This document shows, one piece after another, positions 24,599 to 34,528 of a stretch of 64,000 nucleotides of DNA. The notes under the pieces were generated by a model. It worked only from the letters and a program-made list of their open reading frames with translations. It was not told the origin of the DNA and did not search any database. The stretch comes from Agrobacterium tumefaciens (GTDB lineage: Bacteria > Pseudomonadota > Alphaproteobacteria > Rhizobiales > Rhizobiaceae). Position numbers and translations under genes: made by a program. Every line of letters starts with the position of its first letter. The stretch's first letter is position 1. The DNA lies in assembly GCA_025559845.1 (NCBI GenBank), contig CP048469.1:2829001-2893000 (forward strand), given 5' to 3'.

Positions 24599-27292
24599 TC
24601 AGGCTGCCAGATCGCGAAGAACGGTCTGCAGAATGCCGCCGTTGTTCATGTAGATAACCTCGTCCAGTGTATCGATACGGCAAAGAAGTGGAACGTCCTT
24701 CACCGTACCGTCGCTGTAGGTGATCTTGGCGATCTTCTTTTCACGCGGCTTGATCTCGCCTTCCAGACCGTCAATCTCGACGATTTCATCGCCCTTGAGA
24801 TTGAGACTTGCCCAGGTCGTGCCTTCCTCGAAGACGAAGGGAACCACACCCATGCCGACCAGATTCGAACGGTGAATACGCTCAAACGACTGGGCGATGA
24901 CGGCTTTCACGCCGAGCAGGTTGGTACCCTTGGCGGCCCAGTCACGGGACGATCCGTTGCCGTATTCGACACCGGCGAAGATGACGAGTGGCACACCCTC
25001 TTCCTTGTACTTCATGGCAGCGTCGTAGATCGACATCTCTTCCTTGGATGGATAGTGGATCGTGTATCCGCCTTCCTTGCCGTTCGGACCGAGCATGTGG
25101 TTGCGGATGCGGATATTGGCAAAGGTGCCGCGCATCATCACTTCATGGTTGCCACGACGCGTACCATACTGGTTGAAGTCGGCAACGCCCACTCCATGCT
25201 CCGTCAGGTAGGCACCGGCTGGCGAGGCTGCCTTGATCGAACCGGCCGGAGAGATGTGGTCGGTGGTGATCTTGTCGCCGAACAGGCCAAGCACGCGCGC
25301 GCCCTTGATGTTCTTAAGACCGGAGCCGGTCTTGCCCATGCCAACAAAGTAAGGCGGGTTCTGAACGTAGGTCGACTGGTCATCCCAGGCATAGGTCTGA
25401 CCCGCAGGTACCTGCACGGCCTGCCAGTTTTCATCGCCCTTGAACACGTCGGCATATTTGGTTTCGAACAGTTCACGCGTGACATATTTCTGGATGAAGG
25501 ACTGAACTTCCGTCGACGTCGGCCAGATGTCCTTGAGGAAAACAGGATTCCCGTCCTTGTCCTCGCCAAGCGGCTCCTTGGTCAGATCCTTCTGCACCGT
25601 GCCAGCCAGCGCATAGGCGACGACGAGCGGCGGAGACGCCAGATAGTTCGCCTGAACATCAGGCGAGATACGGCCTTCGAAGTTACGGTTACCGGAAAGA
25701 ACACCCGCGGTGATCAGCCCCTTGTCGTTGATCGTCTTGGAGATCGGCGCCGGCAGCGGACCGGAGTTGCCGATGCACGTGGTGCAGCCGAAGCCAACGA
25801 GATTGAAGCCGAGCGCGTCGAGGTCGGTCTGCAGACCGGACTTGGCGAGATATTCGGCAACGACCTGCGACCCGGGGGCAAGCGACGTCTTGACCCAAGG
25901 CTTGGACTGCAAGCCCTTGGCCACGGCATTGCGGGCCAGGAGACCTGCAGCAATCAGCACCGAGGGGTTCGAGGTGTTGGTGCAGGAGGTGATGGCAGCA
26001 ATCGCCACATCGCCATGACCGAGATCGAAATCCGTGCCCTCGACGGCATAACGCGCGTCAATCTGGCCGGGCTTCTTGTAGTCGTTTTCGAGCGCAGTCG
26101 CGAAGTTCGGCGCGATGGTCTCGAGCGGCAGACGCCCTTCCGGGCGCTTCGGGCCGGCCATGGACGGGACGACATCGCCAAGATCGAGCTCCAGCGTATC
26201 GGTGAAAACGAGGTCGGAACCATCATTGTCGCGCCACATGCCCTGTGCCCTGGAATAGGCTTCGACCAGAGCGATGCGCTCCTTGGTGCGGCCAGACATG
26301 TTGAGGTAGTTCAGCGTCTCTGCGTCAACCGGGAAGAAACCGCAGGTCGCGCCATATTCCGGACCCATGTTACCGATCGTGGCACGGTCGGCGACCGGCA
26401 TGTTGTCCATGCCAGGACCGAAGAATTCCACGAACTTGGAAACAACGCCCTTCTTGCGCAGCATCTGCACGACGGTCAGCACGAGGTCGGTCGCTGTAAC
26501 GCCTTCCTTCAGCTTGCCGGTCAACTTGAAGCCGATGACTTCAGGCAGCAGCATCGATACCGGCTGGCCAAGCATGGCAGCTTCCGCTTCGATACCGCCA
26601 ACACCCCAACCCAGAACGCCAAGACCGTTGATCATGGTCGTGTGGCTGTCAGTTCCGACGCAGGTATCCGGATAAGCAAAGGTTTCGCCGTCTTCTTCCT
26701 TCGTCCAGACAGTCTGGCCGAGATACTCGAAGTTGACCTGGTGACAGATGCCGGTGCCAGGCGGCACGACGCGGAAATTCTTGAACGCCTGCTGGCCCCA
26801 TTTCAGAAAGCGGTAGCGCTCGCCATTGCGCTGGTATTCAAGCTCGACATTGCGTGCGAAAGCCTGCGGTGTACCAAACTCATCGACGATCACGGAATGG
26901 TCGATAACAAGGTCGACGGGAACGAGCGGATTGATCTTTTCCGGGTCGCCACCCAGCGCCTTGATGCCGTCGCGCATTGCCGCAAGGTCAACCACAGCGG
27001 GAACGCCGGTAAAGTCCTGCATCAGCACGCGCGCCGGGCGGTAGGCGATTTCGTTTTCGGTCAGGCCCTTGTTGTCGAGCCATTCGGCGACAGCGAGGAT
27101 ATGCTCCTTGGTTACCGACTGACCGTCTTCGAAACGCAGCAGGTTTTCCAACAGGACTTTCATGGAATAGGGCAGCTTGGAGACGCCCTTCAAGCCGTTG
27201 GCTTCAGCCTTCGGAAGGCTGAAATAGACATAGTCCTTACCGTCAACGGTAAGGACAGAGCGACACTGGAAACTGTCAAGAGATTTGGCCAC
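24599..27292 (-). CDS. acnA: Aconitate hydratase A
   Basis: TCA-cycle enzyme that interconverts citrate and isocitrate with a 4Fe-4S cluster. At 897 residues it is the expected length for the AcnA/IRP type. Cluster cysteines are visible in A-I-T-S-C-T-N-T-S and in G-C-T-T-C-I-G-N-S-G, and the active-site serine/arginine block G-S-S-R-D-W-A-A-K-G near the C-terminal swivel domain is intact. The best start is GTG at 27292, giving A-K-S-L-D-S-F-Q-C-R-S next; the frame continues to 27325. It is divergent from ccmA across 272 bases, and iron regulation is likely but no box was assigned. Confidence 0.96.
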   Translation of the reverse strand: MAKSLDSFQCRSVLTVDGKDYVYFSLPKAEANGLKGVSKLPYSMKVLLENLLRFEDGQSVTKEHILAVAEWLDNKGLTENEIAYRPARVLMQDFTGVPAVVDLAAMRDGIKALGGDPEKINPLVPVDLVIDHSVIVDEFGTPQAFARNVELEYQRNGERYRFLKWGQQAFKNFRVVPPGTGICHQVNFEYLGQTVWTKEEDGETFAYPDTCVGTDSHTTMINGLGVLGWGVGGIEAEAAMLGQPVSMLLPEVIGFKLTGKLKEGVTATDLVLTVVQMLRKKGVVSKFVEFFGPGMDNMPVADRATIGNMGPEYGATCGFFPVDAETLNYLNMSGRTKERIALVEAYSRAQGMWRDNDGSDLVFTDTLELDLGDVVPSMAGPKRPEGRLPLETIAPNFATALENDYKKPGQIDARYAVEGTDFDLGHGDVAIAAITSCTNTSNPSVLIAAGLLARNAVAKGLQSKPWVKTSLAPGSQVVAEYLAKSGLQTDLDALGFNLVGFGCTTCIGNSGPLPAPISKTINDKGLITAGVLSGNRNFEGRISPDVQANYLASPPLVVAYALAGTVQKDLTKEPLGEDKDGNPVFLKDIWPTSTEVQSFIQKYVTRELFETKYADVFKGDENWQAVQVPAGQTYAWDDQSTYVQNPPYFVGMGKTGSGLKNIKGARVLGLFGDKITTDHISPAGSIKAASPAGAYLTEHGVGVADFNQYGTRRGNHEVMMRGTFANIRIRNHMLGPNGKEGGYTIHYPSKEEMSIYDAAMKYKEEGVPLVIFAGVEYGNGSSRDWAAKGTNLLGVKAVIAQSFERIHRSNLVGMGVVPFVFEEGTTWASLNLKGDEIVEIDGLEGEIKPREKKIAKITYSDGTVKDVPLLCRIDTLDEVIYMNNGGILQTVLRDLAA

Positions 27293-27564
27293 GGATAAAA
27301 CCCCGCTTCCTCTGATAGCCAACACGCGCGTGCGGACACCCGTGCATCAAAGTGCACATCAGGATGCGGGTACGGCCATTTCCGCTGTCCGCACGTGAAA
27401 GTCGCATTTTGCAACATTCAGGTCCGGCGCTATATGGTGATCACGCCGGCCGCTGGCGTGGTTGATATCCATATAGATAATTTCTCCGAAACGTGCCAGA
27501 CCGGAAGCAGTGCTAAATCGATTTTTTTATATCGGATGACCAAAATCTTGAACGAGACCGGACC

Positions 27565-28206
27565 ATGCTGCTGACTGCGGAAAACCTCAGCGCCCGGCGC
27601 GGGGAAGATTTCATATTTATGAATATTTCCCTCAAGTTAGTGGCCGGAGATACCCTTATTTTGACCGGACCGAATGGCTCGGGAAAATCCACGTTACTGC
27701 GTGTTCTGGCCGGACTTTTCAGCGCCGAATCGGGCTCCATAAAAATAGCCGGCGAAGGAGTTCCACAAGACGCTTGCCCATCGGAAGCAAGCCACTACCT
27801 TGGTCATCGCAACGCGATGAAACAGGAGCTCACGGTCTTTGAAAACCTCCACTTCTGGAAGGAGTTTCTGGGCGATTTCAGTGGCGGCACGTCACTGGAC
27901 ATTGGCGAAGCCGCCGAGGCTGTCGGTCTTGCCGGTATTACCCATCTGCCATTCGGTTATCTCTCAGCCGGCCAGCAACGACGCTTTGCCATGGCGAAGT
28001 TGCTGATCGCCTGGCGCCCCATCTGGATACTGGACGAACCGACCGCCGCCCTCGACGCCAGCGCAGACCGAATGTTCACGGGACTGGTCAAAGACCATCT
28101 CGGCAAGGGCGGCATTATCATCGCTGCCACGCACCAGCCCCTCGGGCTCGACCATGCCCAGGAACTGAAAATGACGGGATTTGCCGGAACGGAGCTGACC
28201 TGGTGA
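27565..28206 (+). CDS. ccmA: Heme ABC exporter ATP-binding protein CcmA
   Basis: ATPase of the CcmABCD complex, which releases heme-loaded CcmE for cytochrome c assembly at the outer face of the inner membrane. The protein is 213 residues; Walker A G-P-N-G-S-G-K-S-T is at 35-43, the signature is L-S-A-G-Q-Q-R-R and Walker B W-I-L-D-E-P-T-A follows. The S-A-G-Q form of the signature is characteristic of CcmA. It opens a five-gene operon ccmA-B-C-D-G. Confidence 0.96.
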   Translation: MLLTAENLSARRGEDFIFMNISLKLVAGDTLILTGPNGSGKSTLLRVLAGLFSAESGSIKIAGEGVPQDACPSEASHYLGHRNAMKQELTVFENLHFWKEFLGDFSGGTSLDIGEAAEAVGLAGITHLPFGYLSAGQQRRFAMAKLLIAWRPIWILDEPTAALDASADRMFTGLVKDHLGKGGIIIAATHQPLGLDHAQELKMTGFAGTELTW

Positions 28207-28865
28207 TGACCGCCCTTTTCTTTCGCGACATGAAACTTTCCATTCGTGCCGGCGGCGGCGCACTGATCGGCGTGCTGTTCTTCCTCACCGTGGTTGCCGT
28301 CATTCCCTTTGGCGTTGGACCGGACCTCAACCTTCTGTCGCGTATCGGGCCAGCCATTGTCTGGATCGGTGCGTTGCTGGCAGCCCTTCTCGGTCTCGAC
28401 CGCTTGTTTCAGGCAGAACGTGACGACGGCTCTCTCGACCTCTTGCTGATGCATGAAAACCCGTTGGTGCTGACGGTGTTCGTAAAATGCCTCGCTCACT
28501 GGACGGCAACCAGTCTGCCGCTCGTGATTGCCTCACCATTGCTCGGCCTGTTCATGAACATGAGCGAAGTGGCAATCGGTGCGGTCATGGTGACCCTGCT
28601 TGTCGGCTCTCCCGCGCTGACCTTCATTGGTGCGGTTGGAGCCGCTGTTGCCGTCGCGCTGCCGCGCGGTGGACTTCTCGTCTCCATCCTCGTATTGCCG
28701 CTGGCGATTCCTGTGTTGATTTTCGGCGTCAGCGCATCCTATGCCGCTGTTCAGGACCCGGCACCGTTCATGCCGCCGTTTCTCATTCTTTGCGCGATCA
28801 CGTTATTTTCAGCCGTCATCGGCCCTTTCTTTGCCGCGTTGGCGCTGCGCAATGCTATGGATTGA
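28206..28865 (+). CDS. ccmB: Heme exporter membrane protein CcmB
   Basis: A 219-residue inner-membrane protein with six hydrophobic segments, partner of CcmA in the CcmABCD complex. The family motif L-G-L-D-R-L-F-Q-A-E-R-D-D-G-S-L-D at about 62-78 is intact. The ATG shares its A with the ccmA stop (TGATG), giving tight coupling; an in-frame GTG one codon earlier is less likely. Confidence 0.96.
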   Translation: MTALFFRDMKLSIRAGGGALIGVLFFLTVVAVIPFGVGPDLNLLSRIGPAIVWIGALLAALLGLDRLFQAERDDGSLDLLLMHENPLVLTVFVKCLAHWTATSLPLVIASPLLGLFMNMSEVAIGAVMVTLLVGSPALTFIGAVGAAVAVALPRGGLLVSILVLPLAIPVLIFGVSASYAAVQDPAPFMPPFLILCAITLFSAVIGPFFAALALRNAMD

Positions 28866-28924
28866 ACCGCCGCCATTGACAGGGATCAATTGCGGCAAAA
28901 GCCTTCTCGGGTTACAGAAAAACC

Positions 28925-29686
28925 ATGAACCAACAGACTTTCGCCATCACCAAGTTCAGCGACCTTGCCAACCCTACCCGGTTTCTGGCGCTGGCAGCCC
29001 GTATCCTTCCGTGGCTTGCGACCTTGTCGGCACTCTGTCTTGCCGCAGGCCTCTACATGGCCTTTACGACTGAAGGGGACTATCAGCAGGGTAATACCGT
29101 TCGCATCATGTATGTTCATGTGCCTGCGGCTTGGCTGTCGATGATGTGTTACACGGTCATGGCGCTGTCGGCGATCGGCACCCTGGTCTGGCGCCACCCC
29201 TTGGCCGACGTCAGCCATAGGGCAGCCGCGCCCATCGGTGCCGCATTCACGCTGATCGCTCTCGTCACGGGCTCTCTCTGGGGCAAACCCATGTGGGGTA
29301 CATGGTGGGTCTGGGATGCACGACTGACATCCGTCTTCGTCCTGTTTTTGATGTATCTGGGGCTGATCGCGCTCAATCGCGCTATGGACGATCCTTCGAG
29401 GGCCGCGCGTCTAAGCGCTGTCCTGATCCTTGTCGGCTTCGTGAATATCCCCATCATCAAGTTTTCGGTTGAATGGTGGAACACACTTCACCAGCCAGCC
29501 AGCGTCATTCGCATGGGCGGCTCCGCAATCGATCCGACGTTCCTCTGGCCGCTTTTGACCATGGCCATCGGTTTCACCCTGTTGTTCTTCACGTTGCACA
29601 TCGCCGCCATGCGCAACGAAATCTGGCGGCGCCGTGTTGCTGCCCAGCGACGCCTTGCAGCCCGCATGGTCAATCGGGAAGGATGA
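28925..29686 (+). CDS. ccmC: Heme ABC transporter permease / heme-handling protein CcmC
   Basis: A 253-residue inner-membrane protein with six hydrophobic segments. It places heme on the chaperone CcmE in cytochrome c maturation. The tryptophan-rich heme motif W-G-T-W-W-V-W-D at about residues 122-129 and flanking periplasmic histidines (H-V-P-A-A-W before it, and W-N-T-L-H-Q-P later) are all present. It follows ccmB by 59 bases and precedes ccmD by four. Confidence 0.97.
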   Translation: MNQQTFAITKFSDLANPTRFLALAARILPWLATLSALCLAAGLYMAFTTEGDYQQGNTVRIMYVHVPAAWLSMMCYTVMALSAIGTLVWRHPLADVSHRAAAPIGAAFTLIALVTGSLWGKPMWGTWWVWDARLTSVFVLFLMYLGLIALNRAMDDPSRAARLSAVLILVGFVNIPIIKFSVEWWNTLHQPASVIRMGGSAIDPTFLWPLLTMAIGFTLLFFTLHIAAMRNEIWRRRVAAQRRLAARMVNREG

Positions 29687-29690
29687 GGCA

Positions 29691-29864
29691 ATGACACACA
29701 ACTTCTATATCGGCATGTCCTATGCAGCGACTGGCCTTGTGGTTCTTGGCCTTATCATCTGGGTGATTGCAGATGGCAAAGGACGCCAGCGGGAACTGAG
29801 GCAACTGGAAGCGGCAGGTGTTCGCCGCAGATCAAAAACCGGGCCTGCGAGCGACGCGTCATGA
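29691..29864 (+). CDS. ccmD: Heme exporter protein CcmD
   Basis: A small 57-residue protein with one membrane helix (A-T-G-L-V-V-L-G-L-I-I-W at about 13-24) and a basic cytoplasmic tail, the normal form of CcmD. It stabilises the CcmABC-CcmE complex and helps release holo-CcmE. The ATG is four bases after the ccmC stop, and the stop overlaps the ccmG start as ATGA. The short size makes it easy to miss; position and hydrophobic pattern identify it. Confidence 0.92.
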   Translation: MTHNFYIGMSYAATGLVVLGLIIWVIADGKGRQRELRQLEAAGVRRRSKTGPASDAS

Positions 29865-30460
29865 CAAACGTCGACCAGGATACCAAACCGCGACCAAAGA
29901 GCCGGTCACGCTACGTGCTGGCGCTTCTACCCTTGTTACTGTTTGGCGGTTTCGCGCTCGTCTCAGGGAAAATGCTCTATGATCAGGATGTCAATGGCCT
30001 GGATGTCAGCGCCATTCCGTCCGCCCTGATCGGCACCAAGGCACCAACGCTCGCCTTGCCTTCGCTGGAAGGGGCAAACGTTCCGGCTTTGACTGATGCG
30101 GCCATCAAAGGAAAGCTGACGCTCGTCAACGTGTTCGCATCCTGGTGCATCCCCTGTCGACAGGAACATCCGATTCTGGAAGAACTGTCGAAAGACGGCC
30201 GCATCAGCATCGTCGGCATCAATTACAAGGATAAGTCCGACAACGCCCTGCGCTTCCTCGGCGAACTCGGCAATCCCTATTCGGCAATCGGCATTGACCC
30301 CAACGGCAAGGCAGCGATTGACTGGGGCGTGTACGGCATTCCTGAAAGCTATCTTGTCGCTGCCGATGGCACGATCCTCTATAAAAAGGTCGGCCCTTTC
30401 GATGCACAGAGCCTGCAGCAGGGTCTTTTCCCAGCCATCGAGGCGGCTGTCAAAAAGTAA
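29861..30460 (+). CDS. ccmG: Thiol:disulfide interchange protein CcmG/DsbE
   Basis: A 199-residue membrane-anchored thioredoxin-like protein that reduces the apocytochrome c heme-binding cysteines. One N-terminal membrane helix (about 15-35) is followed by the periplasmic domain; the active site W-C-I-P-C is at about 96-100, and the family G-V-Y-G-I-P-E (cis-proline) motif comes later. It ends the operon. Genes for CcmE, CcmF, CcmH and CcmI are not here and must lie elsewhere, as is usual in rhizobia. Confidence 0.95.
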   Translation: MTNVDQDTKPRPKSRSRYVLALLPLLLFGGFALVSGKMLYDQDVNGLDVSAIPSALIGTKAPTLALPSLEGANVPALTDAAIKGKLTLVNVFASWCIPCRQEHPILEELSKDGRISIVGINYKDKSDNALRFLGELGNPYSAIGIDPNGKAAIDWGVYGIPESYLVAADGTILYKKVGPFDAQSLQQGLFPAIEAAVKK

Positions 30461-30481
30461 CGTTCCGCAGCTTATCGGCGC

Positions 30482-31672
30482 CTATTGATTCTTGGAGATG
30501 ATCCGGATTGTCTGCGGCGCCGCTGCGGGCGGCGGATGGTCACCTTCGAGCACCACCTGATCACGCCCGCCTCTCTTGGCAGCATAGAGGCTGTCGTCAG
30601 CACGCTTGATGGCATCGTGAATGGAGTGGTCACCACGCGCAACGGCCGATACGCCGAAGCTTGCCGTGATCCGGGTTGAAAACCCCCGGCTGCTCCAGTC
30701 TATTCCGGCAAGTTCAGAACGCGCAGCTTCGGCAAAGGTGCCCGCCGTTTCAGCAGCGCAATCCGGCAGGAAGGCGATAAATTCCTCTCCCCCAAAACGT
30801 GCAACCAGGCCATTTTCCGAAATCGTACCCTTCAGCAAGTCAGAGAGACCGATCAGAACGATATCGCCGGCGGCATGTCCAAAGCGGTCGTTGATCTGCT
30901 TGAAATGATCGATGTCACAGGCGATTACCGCACCAACAGGCGCACCTTCCCGGAAATCCGGAACGCGACGCTCGAAACCACGGCGGTTCAGCACATCCGT
31001 TAACGGATCATGTTCCGCGGCATGCAGATGCCTGTCCACGATGACAGATATCTGGCTTGCAAGGACGGCAAGCGCCATCAGAAAGCCGAAGATACTCGCA
31101 GCGACCTGCATGTAGAAGGCATAATCCGACTCGAAGAATTCCCCCAGTTCGACCATGGTCCCGTGCGGGGTCATCACGATCAGCACAATGATCCTGAAAA
31201 TGGTTTCAAGCACAACCAGCGACACAGCCGCCATCAAGACCTTGTCAGCCAATACCTGAGGGCGCTTTCGCACCATCCAGACAGGCCAGGCCAGCAATAT
31301 GGCGACGACAGTATCGCCAATCACCAGTTCGCGTTTCAGATCGGGTGTGACAAAGACATGGAAGGAAACGAGCACGAAAGCCAGGAAGACGATCGACAGC
31401 CGGGCTTTCGTGTAGGTTGGCCGCTGGAAATGCACCAGCAAAGCATGGCCGTAAAAGAAGAAGGCGGAGAAAAACAGAAGGTTGGAAAGAATGGCTTGCA
31501 CTTCGAACGGCAAGGCACCCAGCACCAAAGGTGTCGCAAAACCGGCGCAAGCCGAAAGATAGCCGATACCCCAGTACAACGACGAGGCATGACCGATCCT
31601 CTGCAGGAACAGAAATATCACGCCGAATGTCAGCATGATGAAAGGAAGCAGGTAGGCGAAATTATCTTGCAA
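30482..31672 (-). CDS. Membrane-bound GGDEF diguanylate cyclase
   Basis: A 396-residue protein with six or seven membrane helices in the first 210 residues and a GGDEF domain from about 215 to 380. The active site is G-G-E-E-F at 294-298, a catalytic form, and L-T-D-V-L-N-R-R-G-F at 224-233 is intact, so synthesis of cyclic di-GMP is expected. The inhibitory RxxD site, expected at 285-288, reads S-E-N-G, so product inhibition is probably absent. The sensor part is not a known domain to me. The start is TTG at 31672; ATG at 31636 is an alternative. Confidence 0.92.
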   Translation of the reverse strand: MQDNFAYLLPFIMLTFGVIFLFLQRIGHASSLYWGIGYLSACAGFATPLVLGALPFEVQAILSNLLFFSAFFFYGHALLVHFQRPTYTKARLSIVFLAFVLVSFHVFVTPDLKRELVIGDTVVAILLAWPVWMVRKRPQVLADKVLMAAVSLVVLETIFRIIVLIVMTPHGTMVELGEFFESDYAFYMQVAASIFGFLMALAVLASQISVIVDRHLHAAEHDPLTDVLNRRGFERRVPDFREGAPVGAVIACDIDHFKQINDRFGHAAGDIVLIGLSDLLKGTISENGLVARFGGEEFIAFLPDCAAETAGTFAEAARSELAGIDWSSRGFSTRITASFGVSAVARGDHSIHDAIKRADDSLYAAKRGGRDQVVLEGDHPPPAAAPQTIRIISKNQ

Positions 31673-31795
31673 CGTCTTCTGCCCGAAACCAGAATCTTGG
31701 GTTTGAAACCAAGGACGCTATCAGGTGCCAGTTAAGAAAACCTGCCCCATGCGGGAAGATCCGGCCCATTATGGCTCAAGGCGGGATCATACCAT

Positions 31796-32392
31796 TCACA
31801 TTTGCGGGAGCGCGCTCTGCCATTCCTTGATAGCCTCAACCGGCCAGACAAGCATGACGACATTGAGTGTCAGGTTATCGCGGATCAACCAGCCAGTGAA
31901 TATTTCGAAGAAAATGGCAATGATGACGGTCAGCCAGACCGGAACACGGGCCGCGAACAGAAAGCCGAGCGCCATGAAGATCGTGTCCATGGCAGAGTTC
32001 AAGATGCTGTCACCGGTGTAACCAAGCGCCATGGTCGCAGTACGATAACGATCAATGATAATAGGCGAGTTTTCGAGAATTTCCCACGCCGCCTCAACCA
32101 GAACCGCGAGCGAAAGCCGCATCATGAGCGGCTTCTTGCGAAACAGCAGCCAGGCGAACCAGTAGAACAGGAAGCCATGAATGATGTGCGAGGGAGTGTA
32201 CCAATCGGCAAGATGTTGCGAATTTCCCGGCGTATTCACACCTGGCTCGAACAGCTTGATGTAACCGCACTCACAGATCGGAATGCGGCCCATGAAATAG
32301 AGAATGACGATCTGCAAAAGAAGAAGCCCGGCAGCAACACCAAACCACTTCAGCGCGCTCGAGCGGGAAGCCGGCATCTCCGCAACTGTCAT
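31796..32392 (-). CDS. DUF2585 (UPF0314) family membrane protein
   Basis: A 198-residue inner-membrane protein with about five hydrophobic segments. It matches the UPF0314/DUF2585 family of Rhizobiales, with unknown function. Conserved-looking elements are C-E-C-G-Y near residue 40, [10 protein letters not shown] near 64-73, and [11 protein letters not shown] near 99-109; the acidic and histidine residues in or near helices could bind a metal or substrate. AAGGA precedes the ATG, which overlaps the yciB stop as ATGA, so it is the last gene of the ftsY operon. Confidence 0.85.
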   Translation of the reverse strand: MTVAEMPASRSSALKWFGVAAGLLLLQIVILYFMGRIPICECGYIKLFEPGVNTPGNSQHLADWYTPSHIIHGFLFYWFAWLLFRKKPLMMRLSLAVLVEAAWEILENSPIIIDRYRTATMALGYTGDSILNSAMDTIFMALGFLFAARVPVWLTVIIAIFFEIFTGWLIRDNLTLNVVMLVWPVEAIKEWQSALPQM

Positions 32393-33039
32393 TTGTCGTC
32401 CTTGTTCAGCGGCTCAAGCGAGTGACGCATGACGAGCGGCATCTGTGCCATGGTGAAGATGATCGTGATCGGCATGGTACCCCACACCTTGAACGCGATC
32501 CAGGTGTCGGTGGTGAACATACGCCACACGACCTCGTTCAGTACCGCCAGGAACAGGAAGAACACGCCCCAGCGCAGGGTCAGCTTGCGCCAGCCTTCAT
32601 CCGTCAACTTGAATGCCGAGTTGAAGACGTAACCCAGAAGCGACTGTCCGAAGAACAGCCCGCCCAAAAGGATAACGCCGAACAGCGCATTGACGATGGT
32701 CGGCTTCATCTTGATGAAGGTATCGTTCTGCAGCCAGAGCGTCAGGGCGCCAAACACCAGCACCACGATACCGGAAATCAGCGGCATGATAGGCAGCTTG
32801 CGAGTCAGCAACCAGGAGATGCTCAACGCCAGCGCCGTGGCAATCATGAACAGGCCGGTAGCGATGAAGATCGGGCCGCCGAATTCCGTCAGGACCGGAA
32901 AATGCGTCGCAAGCCATTCACCACGCGAATTGGCAAAGAAGAAAACAAGCAGCGGGCCAAGCTCGAGCACAAATTTCAGCAGCGGGCTGATCTCCGCCAC
33001 CATTTTTTCGCTTTCCTTGGAATTGCTTTCGATATCCAT
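32389..33039 (-). CDS. yciB: Septation protein A / YciB-type inner-membrane protein
   Basis: A 216-residue protein with five hydrophobic segments of the YciB/IspA family (intracellular septation protein A in Shigella; envelope-linked in E. coli). The conserved start of the domain [15 protein letters not shown] and the block [14 protein letters not shown] near residues 150-163 are present. GGGAG seven bases upstream fixes the ATG at 33039; the open frame begins with TTG two codons earlier, which lacks a spaced ribosome-binding site. It begins two bases after the ftsY stop. Confidence 0.93.
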   Translation of the reverse strand: MDIESNSKESEKMVAEISPLLKFVLELGPLLVFFFANSRGEWLATHFPVLTEFGGPIFIATGLFMIATALALSISWLLTRKLPIMPLISGIVVLVFGALTLWLQNDTFIKMKPTIVNALFGVILLGGLFFGQSLLGYVFNSAFKLTDEGWRKLTLRWGVFFLFLAVLNEVVWRMFTTDTWIAFKVWGTMPITIIFTMAQMPLVMRHSLEPLNKDDK

Positions 33040-33041
33040 AC

Positions 33042-34505
33042 TCAAACTCCCGCGATGGCCTTGGCGAAATCCTCCGCCTCGAACGGCTCCAGATCGTCCA
33101 CGCCTTCGCCCACGCCGATGAAATAGACCGGCAGCTTGTGTTTTGCAGCAATGGCAACGAGGATACCGCCTCGGGCCGTGCCATCCAATTTTGTCATAAT
33201 CAGGCCCGAAACGCCCGCGACGTTGCGGAAAATTTCCACCTGGTTCATGGCATTCTGACCGGTGGTCGCATCAAGCGTCTGAAGAACGGTGTGCGGCGCA
33301 TCCGGATCGAGCTTGCCAAGCACGCGCACGATCTTCTCAAGCTCCGCCATCAGCTCGGCCTTGTTCTGCAAACGCCCGGCTGTGTCGATAATCAGCACGT
33401 CGCTTTTTTTGGCCAGCGCCTGCTCATATGCGTCGTAAGCGAGACCGGCGGCATCAGCACCGAGCTTGGTACCGATGAACTCCGAACCCGTGCGGTCGGC
33501 CCAGATCTTCAATTGTTCGATGGCAGCGGCTCTAAACGTATCGCCCGCCGCCAGCATGACCTTGAGGCCGGAGCCGGAAAGCTTGGCAGCCAGCTTGCCG
33601 ATGGTCGTCGTTTTACCGGTGCCATTGACACCCACGACCAGAATGACATGCGGCTTGTGAGAAAGATCAAGCTCAAGCGGTTTGGCGACAGGGGCAAGAA
33701 CCCTGGTAATCTCGCCGGCCATGATACGCGCCACGTCTTCGCCACTGACATCCTTGCCGTAACGCTCCGAAGACAGGGCACCGGTAATGCGCATGGCTGT
33801 CTCAACGCCGAGATCGGACTGGATGAGCAGATCTTCAAGCTCATCAAGCGTGTCCTCGTCCAGCTTGCGCTTGGTGAAGAGTGCCGAAATCTGGCTTGTC
33901 AGCTGTGAAGAGGTGCGGGCAAGCCCGGCGCGCAGACGTTGAAACCAGGTCAGCTTGGCCGCCGGAGCAATCTCCACGGGTTCGACACGCTCGCTGGCCG
34001 ACGAAAAACCCTTTGGCAGGGATGGCGCAACGGCCGGCAGAGAGGTCTCCTCGACTTCAGGCGTGTCATCGATATTGGTCTCTGGCGCCAGATCGGCGCT
34101 TTCAACAACCTCGACAGGCTGAACAACCTCGGGAAGCGGCTCGGGCTGGAGGGCTTCCTCTTCTGCCGCAGCCTCGGCCTCAAGCAGCGAAAGCGGCACC
34201 ATGCCAATCTCACCAACCTGTTCGCTACCGGGCAGAATAGGCGCGTCCTCCTCCTCGGAAGCCGCCTCGTCTTCGTTCAAATCGACAGCGACGTCATCAG
34301 GTGAAGGGCCACCGGCTGTCTCCACCTCGACGGCAAGGACAGGATCATCCGCGAGCGGAGCGGTCGCTTCGGCTTCGTGCAGGACCTCTTCAAAGGATGA
34401 AAGCGCGTCATCTTTGGCGGGCGCGGAATCGTCGAGCGGCTTCTCGCCTGTCTCGGCCTTATCCTTACCGAATGAAAAGACTTTCTTGATGAAGCCGAGG
34501 GCCAT
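33042..34505 (-). CDS. ftsY: Signal recognition particle receptor FtsY
   Basis: SRP receptor GTPase that docks ribosomes carrying membrane proteins at the inner membrane. The 487-residue protein has a long acidic, low-complexity N-terminal region (about 20-180), then the N domain and the G domain. G1 G-V-N-G-T-G-K-T-T is at 292-300, the D-T-A-G-R motif follows, and T-K-L-D-G is near the end, all intact. The partner Ffh is encoded about 3.7 kb away on the other strand. It sits 23 bases after mtaB and is followed directly by yciB. Confidence 0.97.
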   Translation of the reverse strand: MALGFIKKVFSFGKDKAETGEKPLDDSAPAKDDALSSFEEVLHEAEATAPLADDPVLAVEVETAGGPSPDDVAVDLNEDEAASEEEDAPILPGSEQVGEIGMVPLSLLEAEAAAEEEALQPEPLPEVVQPVEVVESADLAPETNIDDTPEVEETSLPAVAPSLPKGFSSASERVEPVEIAPAAKLTWFQRLRAGLARTSSQLTSQISALFTKRKLDEDTLDELEDLLIQSDLGVETAMRITGALSSERYGKDVSGEDVARIMAGEITRVLAPVAKPLELDLSHKPHVILVVGVNGTGKTTTIGKLAAKLSGSGLKVMLAAGDTFRAAAIEQLKIWADRTGSEFIGTKLGADAAGLAYDAYEQALAKKSDVLIIDTAGRLQNKAELMAELEKIVRVLGKLDPDAPHTVLQTLDATTGQNAMNQVEIFRNVAGVSGLIMTKLDGTARGGILVAIAAKHKLPVYFIGVGEGVDDLEPFEAEDFAKAIAGV

Positions 34506-34528
34506 GAGTGTTCCGTGTCTTGTGAGCG

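Noticed and set aside
24872..27298. 808-codon plus-strand open frame antisense to acnA
   Set aside because: It mirrors acnA codons, has arginine- and histidine-rich composition, and no recognisable domain.
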